Below are positions 1 to 4,689 of a stretch of 8,941 bases of DNA, piece by piece. Position 1 is the first letter of the stretch; each line of letters opens with the position of its first letter. The notes beneath the pieces are model-generated. The model was not told the DNA's origin. It made no database searches and saw only the letters and a program-made list of their open reading frames with translations. A program made the position numbers and the translations under genes. The stretch is from Candidatus Dormiibacterota bacterium. GTDB taxonomy: Bacteria > Chloroflexota > Dormibacteria > Aeolococcales > Aeolococcaceae. Where the stretch lies: the NCBI GenBank assembly GCA_003170875.1, contig PMYJ01000038.1:20998-29938 (forward strand), in the 5' to 3' direction.

Positions 1-122
1 ACGTCGATGTCGGCCGCTCCACCGCCGTCGATCTGGACGTCGACCTGGATGCGGGTCTCCTTGGTGACCCGCTCCTCGCTGGCGGTCCGCCGCGGCGCCG
101 GACCCCGACTGCTCTCACTCAT
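1..122 (-). CDS. hisB: Imidazoleglycerol-phosphate dehydratase, N-terminal fragment (cut by window edge)
   Basis: Only the first 40 codons are present; the gene runs off the left edge. The visible protein has a basic, probably disordered leader of about 19 residues. After it comes a segment reading VTKETRIQVDVQIDG, which matches the conserved opening strand of HisB (the T-K-E-T-x-I-x-V-x-x-x-I/L-D-G pattern). HisB removes water from imidazoleglycerol phosphate to give imidazoleacetol phosphate in cytoplasmic histidine synthesis. The metal-binding histidines lie beyond the window, so activity cannot be judged. The ATG start overlaps the hisD stop in an ATGA arrangement, which fixes the start and implies translational coupling. 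Position directly after hisD is a common his-operon order and supports the call. Whether it carries a fused phosphatase domain, as in enteric HisB, cannot be seen; a monofunctional enzyme is more likely in this type of organism. Confidence 0.85.
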   Translation of the reverse strand, partial: MSESSRGPAPRRTASEERVTKETRIQVDVQIDGGGAADID

Positions 123-1453
123 CGGACACCATCCTCCATCCTGAGCCGGATCGCCCGCTCGTGACCGCGCAGCCCCTCAGCGGCGGCGAGGGCGCAGGCG
201 ACGGGCGACAGCTTGTCGAACTCCTCGGCCGAGAGATCGACCACCGACTGCCAGCGCTGGAAGTCCATGACCGACAGCGGCCCGCGGTGACGGGCTGCCC
301 CACCGGTCGGCAGGGTGTGGTTTGGCCCGGCCACGTAGTCGCCCATCGAGACCGGCGAGCGCCGGCCGACAAAGACCGCGGAGGCGGTGTGCGGTTGATC
401 GCGGAGCGCCTCGGCGGCCTCGCCCTGGAGCGAGAGGTGCTCGGCGGCAAACTCGTCGGCGAGGCGGCGGGCCGCGTCGAGCGACTCGGTGACGACCACC
501 GCCCCGTGGCGCCCGGCGGCCTGCGCGATGATCCCGCTCCGCGCCGCGGCCGACGCCTCCTCGGAGAACGCCTTTGCCACCTCGCCGGCGAGCCCCGGGG
601 AGTCGGTGATGCACACCGCCCAGGCCAGGGGGTCGTGCTCGAGCTGGGAGACCAGGTCGGCCGCGACCAGGCGCGGGTCGGCGCCGGCCGAGGCGATCAC
701 CAGGATCTCGCTGGGGCCGGCCACGCCGTCAATCCCGACCTCGCCGAAGATGGCGCGTTTGGCCAGGGTCACGAAGAGGTTGCCAGGTCCCGTGATCTTG
801 TCCACCCGGACGATGGTCTGGGTGCCGTAGCCGAGTGCTCCGATGGCCTGCGCACCCCCGATCGCGTGGACCTCGGTCACTCCCAGGTGGTGGGCACTGG
901 CGAGGACCAGGGGGTGGACGGACCCGTCGGAGCCCGGGGGCGAGACCAGGGCGATCTCCGCGACGCCGGCGATCTGGGCCGGTATCACGTTCATCAGCAC
1001 CGTGCTCGGGTACGCGGCCCGGCCTCCGGGGACGTAACAGCCGACCCGGCGCAGCGGCAAGGGCCGGAGGTGCGCGGTCGCCGTGCCCCGGGAGGCGGTA
1101 TCCCGCTGGGGCTCGTGGATCGCCCGGATGCGGGCCGCGGCGGCGCTGATCGCGTCGCGGACCTCGGGTGGCGTCGACTCCCAGGCGCGGGCCATCGCCC
1201 CCGCCGGCACCTTGGTCTCCGCGACGTCCACGCGGTCCAGCCGCTCGGTCCAGCGCCGGACGGCGGGGTCGCCCTCGCGGGCCACGTCGTCGAGGATGGT
1301 GTGGACGACGTGCTCTGCGGTCACCGGAAGTTCGAACCACGCTGCCAGCGGTCCGGCGGACTCGCCGTCCAGAAGGGCGGCCGTGCCCCGCCTCTCAGCG
1401 CGGACCTGCGCCCGCCACTCCTCGGGGGTGGGGGATCCGAGCCGGGCGATCAC
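119..1453 (-). CDS. hisD: Histidinol dehydrogenase
   Basis: Zinc-dependent enzyme that oxidises L-histidinol to L-histidine in two NAD-dependent steps, the end of histidine synthesis. At 444 residues it is close to the usual 430. The family signature is clear: VGCYVPGG near residue 137, the KITGPGNLFV stretch near 219, and DGVAGPSEILVIA near 242. By alignment with the E. coli enzyme, catalytic and zinc-ligand residues are all present: Q270 and H273 (in SQLEHDP), E338-H339 (in AAEHLSL), D372 and H379 (in GDYVAGPNHTLPT) and H431 (in GHERAI). The spacing between these residues matches the reference with only a one-residue shift, so the enzyme should be active. The start is GTG, chosen because it overlaps the hisG stop as GTGA and gives the expected N-terminus. 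I see no strong Shine-Dalgarno sequence, so translation is probably coupled to hisG. Confidence 0.97.
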   Translation of the reverse strand: MIARLGSPTPEEWRAQVRAERRGTAALLDGESAGPLAAWFELPVTAEHVVHTILDDVAREGDPAVRRWTERLDRVDVAETKVPAGAMARAWESTPPEVRDAISAAAARIRAIHEPQRDTASRGTATAHLRPLPLRRVGCYVPGGRAAYPSTVLMNVIPAQIAGVAEIALVSPPGSDGSVHPLVLASAHHLGVTEVHAIGGAQAIGALGYGTQTIVRVDKITGPGNLFVTLAKRAIFGEVGIDGVAGPSEILVIASAGADPRLVAADLVSQLEHDPLAWAVCITDSPGLAGEVAKAFSEEASAAARSGIIAQAAGRHGAVVVTESLDAARRLADEFAAEHLSLQGEAAEALRDQPHTASAVFVGRRSPVSMGDYVAGPNHTLPTGGAARHRGPLSVMDFQRWQSVVDLSAEEFDKLSPVACALAAAEGLRGHERAIRLRMEDGVR

Positions 1454-2196
1454 CGGGAGGTCCCGGGGCCGCCGTCGGGGAGCGCGGGCGCGGGCAGCGC
1501 GGGCTGTGGCGAGGCAAGCTCCCGGGGGGCAGACCCGGACGCCCCGGATCCGGACGCGGCCCGTCCCGCCACGGTGCGGCGGAGTGCGGCGGCGAGCTGG
1601 TTGACCGCCTCGCTCCTGGTTTTGAGCGAGGCCTGGTTGGAGATCAACCGGGCCGTCGAGCGCCCCGCCTCGGCGACCTCGACGAGGTGGTTGGCGATGA
1701 GCGTCCGTCCGGTCGCGGTGATGTCGACGACGCAGTCGGCGAGACCCATCGCCGGAGCCAGCTCGACCGACCCGTGGAGCTTGATCAGCTCGACCGCGAG
1801 CCCCAGCGAGTCGAAGAAACGGCGGGCGGCGATCGGGTACTTGGTGGCGGCCCGCAGTGACTGAGGGAAGCGCCCCTCGGCGAGCGGCGAGCCCTGCGGC
1901 GCGGCCAGCACGAGCCGGCAGGCGCCGAAGCGGAGGTCGACCAGCTCATAGCAGTCGCGCGGCGATTCCCAGAGGATGTCCTTGCCCACGATGCCGGCGT
2001 CGCACGCACCCATCTCGACGTAGACGGGGACGTCGGTGGGCCGCACCTTGACCACGGTGGCGGTCGGGGTGGCGATCTTCAGCTGACGGTCGAATCGGCC
2101 GGCGTCGATGTCCGCCACGCCGGCGTCCGAGAGCAGCCGGCAGGCGTCCTCGAAGAGGGCGCCACCCGGCAATGCGAGCCGCAGGCCGCCGCTCAC
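1450..2196 (-). CDS. hisG: ATP phosphoribosyltransferase catalytic subunit, short form (HisG-S)
   Basis: Catalyses the first committed step of histidine synthesis, joining ATP and PRPP to form phosphoribosyl-ATP. Recognisable segments are the DVPVYVEMGACDAGIVGKD region (55-73), the ATKYPIAARRFF segment (117-128), GSVELAPAMGLAD (142-154), and the PRPP-binding loop VVDITATGRTL (156-166). It lacks the C-terminal ACT-like regulatory domain of long HisG, so it should need HisZ, which is encoded just upstream. The catalytic core ends near residue 210. An extra tail of roughly 38 residues follows, rich in Ala, Ser, Gly and Pro, which is unusual because short HisG proteins normally stop near 205-215 residues. 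The GTG start overlaps the hisZ stop (GTGA), and the stop overlaps the hisD GTG start. Feedback inhibition by histidine is expected to act through HisZ; that is family knowledge, not visible here. Confidence 0.96.
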   Translation of the reverse strand: MSGGLRLALPGGALFEDACRLLSDAGVADIDAGRFDRQLKIATPTATVVKVRPTDVPVYVEMGACDAGIVGKDILWESPRDCYELVDLRFGACRLVLAAPQGSPLAEGRFPQSLRAATKYPIAARRFFDSLGLAVELIKLHGSVELAPAMGLADCVVDITATGRTLIANHLVEVAEAGRSTARLISNQASLKTRSEAVNQLAAALRRTVAGRAASGSGASGSAPRELASPQPALPAPALPDGGPGTSR

Positions 2197-3449
2197 GGGG
2201 TGCCCTCGGCGTGAGCGGCGAGCAGGGCCTCGACCCCGCGCCCCTCCTCTCCCCGGTACCGCCAGAGGACGGCGCCGTCGTCGTCCAAGCGTGCCATACC
2301 GTCGACCACCGGCTCCTCGCGGTGGCGAGCGGTGGGCTCGAGCTCGAGGGCGACGGCGACCCCTGCCTGGCGGAGGCGGGCGGCCAGGGCCGGCGCCTCG
2401 CCGGCCCGCTGGGCGGAGTAGCCGAGGCGGAGCGCGTCAACCTTGCCGTTCTGGCCCGAGCCGCGCAGCAGGGCGTCACAACAGCGGTCGACGTGGAGGA
2501 CGAACCCGGTGGCCGGGGCATCCGTGCCGAAGGCCGCCAGCAGCCGGTCGTAGCGCCCGCCCGCACCCAGGGGAAAGCCGAGATCCGCACTGAACAGCTC
2601 GAAGGTCGGACCGGTATAGTAGTCCCAGTCGCGCACGGCGCCGAGGTCGAGATGGACGCTGGCGATGATCCCGTGGCGGTCGAGGACATCCCAGAGCTCC
2701 GCCAGGTCGGCGAGGACCCGCCGCGGTCGGGGGGCGCTGATCCGTGCGCCTGCGGTGTCGAGGATCTCCCGACCGCCGCGCAGGGTGGGGAAGGCGAGCA
2801 GCAGCTCCCGCTCGGCGTCGCCCGCCTCCGTGCCGCGGAGGGCCTCCTCGACCGCCACCAGGTCGCGGCCGCGGAGCGCGTCGGCGACCCGCTCGCGCGA
2901 CGCGGCGTCCAGATTGGCGGAGTCGAGGAGGGAGGGGACGAAGTCGGCGTGCCCGACGTCGATCTGGACGCCGGTGACGCCGGCCCGCTCGAGCGCGGCG
3001 GCGGCCACGGCGATGCACTCCGCGTCTGCGGAGAGGCCCGGGTGGCCGATCAGCTCGCAGCCCGCCTGCATCGCCTCCCGGCGCCGGCCGCCGAGCGGGG
3101 GACGGTTGAAGAGCACCGGCCCCGCATAGCAGAGGCGGAGCGGCGGCTGCGCCCCCTGAAGCTGGGTGGAGACCACCCGGGCGACGCTCACGGTGCGCTC
3201 CCCGACCAGGGCGAGCAGGCTGCCGTCGGCGTCCATGAAGCGGAAGAGCTGGGCCTGGAGCCCACCGCCCACCCCGGCGGCCACGGTCTCGAGTGGCTCC
3301 ACCAGCGGGGTGGAGAGGTACTCATAGCCCCAGGCGGCGAAGGTGTCGACGAAGGCTTCGGTCACGATCCGCCGGCGCTGTGCCGCCGCACCGATCCAAT
3401 CGGCGAAGCCGCCCGCACGACCCCGCGCCGGACTCTGCAGGGCGCTCAT
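2193..3449 (-). CDS. hisZ: ATP phosphoribosyltransferase regulatory subunit HisZ
   Basis: HisZ is a histidyl-tRNA-synthetase paralogue with no aminoacylation role. It binds short HisG to form the active, histidine-responsive first enzyme of the pathway. The 418-residue protein has a class-II synthetase-like core: an N-terminal motif-1-like helix region (about 20-55), a motif-2-like stretch with GGRRREAMQAGCELIG (120-135), the DYYTGPTFELF segment (276-286), and GAGGRYDRLLAAFG (296-308) followed by PATGF. The last 80 or so residues form an alpha/beta stretch that may be a reduced remnant of the anticodon-binding domain. A true HisS is less likely for three reasons: motif 2 departs from the usual R-E-F-x-Q form, the C-terminal domain is short and divergent, and hisG follows immediately with a 4-bp overlap. 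The ATG start fits the expected N-terminus; no Shine-Dalgarno lies in range. Confidence 0.95.
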   Translation of the reverse strand: MSALQSPARGRAGGFADWIGAAAQRRRIVTEAFVDTFAAWGYEYLSTPLVEPLETVAAGVGGGLQAQLFRFMDADGSLLALVGERTVSVARVVSTQLQGAQPPLRLCYAGPVLFNRPPLGGRRREAMQAGCELIGHPGLSADAECIAVAAAALERAGVTGVQIDVGHADFVPSLLDSANLDAASRERVADALRGRDLVAVEEALRGTEAGDAERELLLAFPTLRGGREILDTAGARISAPRPRRVLADLAELWDVLDRHGIIASVHLDLGAVRDWDYYTGPTFELFSADLGFPLGAGGRYDRLLAAFGTDAPATGFVLHVDRCCDALLRGSGQNGKVDALRLGYSAQRAGEAPALAARLRQAGVAVALELEPTARHREEPVVDGMARLDDDGAVLWRYRGEEGRGVEALLAAHAEGTP

Positions 3450-3457
3450 ATGTGCGA

Positions 3458-3485
3458 AGTCTAGACAGGCTCCGCCCCGGGTCGA
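3458..3485 (-). promoter_or_regulatory. Candidate promoter of the hisZGDB operon, possibly leaderless
   Basis: On the minus strand a TAGACT hexamer (3463-3458) fits the TANNNT form of a -10 element. A TCGACC hexamer (3485-3480) matches four of six positions of the -35 consensus, with a 16-bp spacer. The -10 ends only 8 nt before the hisZ ATG, so transcription would begin at or next to the start codon. The absence of a Shine-Dalgarno sequence there agrees with a leaderless message. No attenuator or leader peptide rich in histidine codons is visible, nor a T-box, so the basis of any histidine control is not evident. Confidence 0.45.
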
Positions 3486-3539
3486 GGCGAAACGGTGCGG
3501 ACGGCTGCTTTGAGTGGGATGACGCGCTGCGACGAGGGT

Positions 3540-3574
3540 CGAGGGCCACCGCCCGCGGAGGACGGCGGCCCTCG
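3540..3574 (-). terminator. GC-rich hairpin, possible terminator of the membrane protein gene
   Basis: The arms CGAGGGCC (3540-3547) and GGCCCTCG (3567-3574) form a perfect 8-bp stem, extended by three more pairs after one mismatch, around an 11-nt loop. It lies 26 bp downstream of the membrane protein stop codon and upstream of the hisZ promoter candidate, where a transcript end is expected. There is no T-run on either side, so it does not have the form of a classical intrinsic terminator. U-less hairpins are often proposed as terminators in high-GC bacteria, but function is inferred from position. Confidence 0.4.
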
Positions 3575-3599
3575 ATGCTCCTCGTCTATGCCGTGAGGG

Positions 3600-4139
3600 T
3601 CAGAGCCCCGCCGGAGGCGGCGGAGGCGGCGCCTGGTTGTACCCCGAGAAGTTCATCGGCGCGGTCGCCGGCTGAACGTCGCTCTTCTTGAGCCAGCCGC
3701 CCACGGCGATCGCCGCGGCCGTGATCAACCCGATGAAGAAGCCGATGGAGATGCCCGCCGAGTATCCGGGGCCGGAGCCGCCCACGCCGCCGGCGTAGGT
3801 CAGGAAGAGGACGACCATCAGGAAGATGAACACGCCGCCCACGGCGTAGATCAGGTAGTCGGCAGCCGGGAGGGCCGGCAGCACCTGAGGGGCAAAGGTC
3901 CGGATCACGAACAGGGCGATAAGGACGAGCAGGGCGAGGAAGCCGAGCCAGCCCGACCAGGAGCCGAGGCCGCCGATGCCGCCGCTCGAGTTGAGGCCGC
4001 CAAGGCCACTGATGCTGGAGTAGTTGAAGCTGTAGGCCCACCACCACGGGATGAACCAGTTGATCAGGGCGACGACGAGGGCGCCGCCGAGAACGAGCTC
4101 GCCGTTGGAGTAGGTGCGTCCACCTATCTGTGCTGGCAT
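3600..4139 (-). CDS. Four-helix membrane protein of unknown function
   Basis: I do not recognise this 179-residue protein. Four hydrophobic segments are clear, at about residues 16-36, 62-80, 94-115 and 128-149. The first contains the aromatic run NWFIPWWWAY. Glycine- and serine-rich linkers (43-60 and 116-127) separate helices 1-2 and 3-4. The C-terminus is a tail of about 29 residues beginning KKSDVQPA and ending in a six-proline run, probably cytoplasmic by the positive-inside rule because two lysines follow helix 4. No catalytic motif or signal-peptidase site is visible. The first residues are polar and then run straight into helix 1, so it is probably a polytopic inner-membrane protein. 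The ATG start is the only in-frame choice near the Shine-Dalgarno-like AAAGGAG, 13 nt upstream. It sits alone between two hairpin-bearing gaps, suggesting its own transcription unit. Confidence 0.8.
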   Translation of the reverse strand: MPAQIGGRTYSNGELVLGGALVVALINWFIPWWWAYSFNYSSISGLGGLNSSGGIGGLGSWSGWLGFLALLVLIALFVIRTFAPQVLPALPAADYLIYAVGGVFIFLMVVLFLTYAGGVGGSGPGYSAGISIGFFIGLITAAAIAVGGWLKKSDVQPATAPMNFSGYNQAPPPPPPAGL

Positions 4140-4152
4140 TTCAGGTACTGAA

Positions 4153-4159
4153 CTCCTTT
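4153..4159 (-). promoter_or_regulatory. Shine-Dalgarno sequence of the membrane protein gene, unusually distant
   Basis: AAAGGAG on the minus strand is the strongest ribosome-binding-like sequence in this part of the window. It lies 13 nt before the ATG at 4139, longer than the usual 5-9 nt. No ATG, GTG or TTG in the same frame lies nearer to it, so the ATG stands. Confidence 0.5.
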
Positions 4160-4187
4160 GCGCGTATTTGGGTTGGGCGACTGACGA

Positions 4188-4217
4188 AGGCTACCGCCTG
4201 GCGGTGGCCTGTCACAA
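4188..4217 (-). promoter_or_regulatory. Weak candidate promoter for the membrane protein gene
   Basis: On the minus strand TTGTGA (4217-4212) matches four of six -35 positions. It is followed after 18 bp by TAGCCT (4193-4188), which fits the TANNNT pattern. This would place the transcription start roughly 40 nt before the ATG, leaving room for the AAAGGAG ribosome site. The match is modest and such hexamers arise by chance. Confidence 0.3.
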
Positions 4218-4226
4218 CTAGGAATC

Positions 4227-4256
4227 GGGGTTCACATACGCGGATGTCGCAACCCC
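4227..4256 (-). other. Two-part hairpin in the non-coding region upstream of the membrane protein gene
   Basis: GGGGTT (4227-4232) pairs with AACCCC (4251-4256), and an inner ACAT (4234-4237) pairs with ATGT (4244-4247) around a 6-nt loop. Small internal bulges separate the two stems. It is the third of three successive hairpins in this 249-bp gap when read along the minus strand, and the one nearest the candidate promoter of the membrane protein gene. No T-run follows. It could be a terminator, an operator or a structured RNA; I cannot tell which. Confidence 0.4.
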
Positions 4257-4260
4257 TGAG

Positions 4261-4298
4261 CGGTCGGTGCGCCGCCCCCCCGGACGGCGCAGCGACCG
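4261..4298 (-). terminator. Strong 14-bp hairpin, probable terminator after the HTH miniprotein gene
   Basis: The arms at 4261-4274 and 4285-4298 pair at 13 of 14 positions (single G-G mismatch at 4267/4292), enclosing a 10-nt loop that begins with seven C residues on the plus strand. It is the most stable-looking inverted repeat in the window. It lies 90 bp downstream of the miniprotein stop and upstream of the next gene on the same strand, a good place for a terminator. No T-tract follows, so an RNA or DNA regulatory element is an alternative. Confidence 0.5.
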
Positions 4299-4307
4299 AC
4301 AGGCCAT

Positions 4308-4339
4308 CCCCCTCGCGGAGCGGTCCGCCCCCTCGCGGA
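4308..4339. repeat. 12-bp direct repeat with 20-bp period
   Basis: The 12-mer CCCCCTCGCGGA occurs exactly twice, at 4308-4319 and 4328-4339. The copies are offset by 20 bp, close to two helical turns. The segment between them contains GGTCCGC, which can pair with the downstream copy or, more weakly, with the upstream copy. Low base complexity in this region makes chance repetition possible. Confidence 0.45.
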
Positions 4340-4341
4340 CC
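4322..4341 (-). other. 7-bp hairpin downstream of the HTH miniprotein gene
   Basis: GGTCCGC (4322-4328) pairs perfectly with GCGGACC (4335-4341) around a 6-nt loop. A competing shorter pairing, GCGGA (4315-4319) with TCCGC (4324-4328), uses the same arm. It is the first hairpin met after the miniprotein stop codon on the minus strand, 47 bp away. It may add to termination together with the larger hairpin at 4261-4298. Confidence 0.35.
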
Positions 4342-4388
4342 CGGCGGCACTCCCTTCCGCGACTGCTCCACCGCTCCAATTGCGCACC

Positions 4389-4583
4389 TCAGTCCGCCTC
4401 CACGGTGGGCATGACGAGCAGGGTGTCGAGCTTGGCCTGAGCAAGCTCCAGCAGGTTGGGCACCGCCTCGACCGGCAGATCCAGCCGGGCGGCGATCGCC
4501 GCGTGGTCGGCGCCCTGGTCGCGGAGGCGCAGCGCCTCCGCATAGGCCGGGGTCAACTCCTGAAGGGCCAGCTCCCGGTTCAT
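4389..4583 (-). CDS. 64-residue stand-alone HTH protein (LuxR/sigma-region-4-like)
   Basis: Small, all-helical protein. Residues 10-54 align without gaps to the C-terminal HTH of the LAL regulator encoded just upstream (its residues 821-865), with 18 identities in 45 positions. Shared residues include the opening LT, the IAARL core of the scaffold helix, V29, V32 and N34 of the aligned block, and the final A-x-x-KL. The recognition-helix region differs: the regulator's SVRTVENH becomes PVEAVPNL, losing the basic and threonine residues and gaining a proline. DNA binding may therefore be weak or altered. It could be a small DNA-binding protein, a partner or an antagonist of the regulator; that is inference. 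It follows the regulator by 103 bp on the same strand. There is no clear Shine-Dalgarno, but a TANNNT hexamer sits 9 nt before the ATG. Small HTH proteins like this exist in high-GC bacteria, mostly uncharacterised. Confidence 0.72.
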   Translation of the reverse strand: MNRELALQELTPAYAEALRLRDQGADHAAIAARLDLPVEAVPNLLELAQAKLDTLLVMPTVEAD

Positions 4584-4592
4584 CGACGGGTC

Positions 4593-4598
4593 ACGCTA
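4593..4598 (-). promoter_or_regulatory. Candidate -10 element of the HTH miniprotein gene
   Basis: TAGCGT on the minus strand fits TANNNT and ends 9 nt before the ATG at 4583, which has no Shine-Dalgarno. The geometry resembles that before hisZ and would give a leaderless or nearly leaderless message. No convincing -35 hexamer is seen at the right distance. Confidence 0.3.
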
Positions 4599-4620
4599 GG
4601 CAGATCCGGGAGCCGCGTCA

Positions 4621-4689
4621 TGAGTACCGCGGTACCCAGCCGGAGCGCGCAGACGCCCCAAGGTACTCAGAAGAAGGTGTCAGTACTCA
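4621..4689. repeat. Cluster of GTAC-centred inverted and direct repeats, possible operator
   Basis: The heptamer TGAGTAC occurs at 4621-4627, and its reverse complement GTACTCA at 4663-4669 and again at 4683-4689, the last overlapping the stop codon of the LAL regulator. The inner pair extends to 8 bp (TGAGTACC at 4621-4628 with GGTACTCA at 4662-4669). A perfect 12-bp palindrome, GTACCGCGGTAC, lies at 4624-4635. In all, four GTAC cores fall within 63 bp, in the gap before the HTH miniprotein gene. The spacing suits either binding sites for a dimeric regulator or alternative RNA stems. Which one, if any, is not shown by sequence alone. Confidence 0.45.

Noticed and set aside
1470..1566. GC-rich repeat-like DNA (several GCGCGGGC-type words) at the end of hisG
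   Set aside because: The words are short and imperfect and are explained by the Ala/Gly/Pro/Ser-rich tail; this is not a distinct repeat element.
161..1864. 567-codon open frame on the plus strand, antisense to hisD and hisG
   Set aside because: The opposite strand encodes unmistakable HisD and HisG with all catalytic residues. The antisense frame is rich in Arg, Gly and Asp with no domain, as expected from high-GC codon usage.
2193..3449. Histidyl-tRNA synthetase instead of HisZ
   Set aside because: Motif 2 is divergent, the C-terminal domain is reduced, and a short HisG that requires HisZ follows with a 4-bp overlap.
2172..3464. 430-codon open frame on the plus strand, antisense to hisZ
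   Set aside because: It mirrors HisZ almost exactly and shows no recognisable motif; it is a by-product of GC-rich third positions.
3450..3599. His-operon attenuator or T-box upstream of hisZ
   Set aside because: No run of histidine codons, no antiterminator/terminator pair with a T-run, and no T-box sequence is visible.
4141..4371. 76-codon minus-strand open frame between the miniprotein and the membrane protein genes
   Set aside because: It runs through all three hairpins, its composition is irregular, it has no ribosome site, and it ends against the next gene's leader. It is better read as non-coding.
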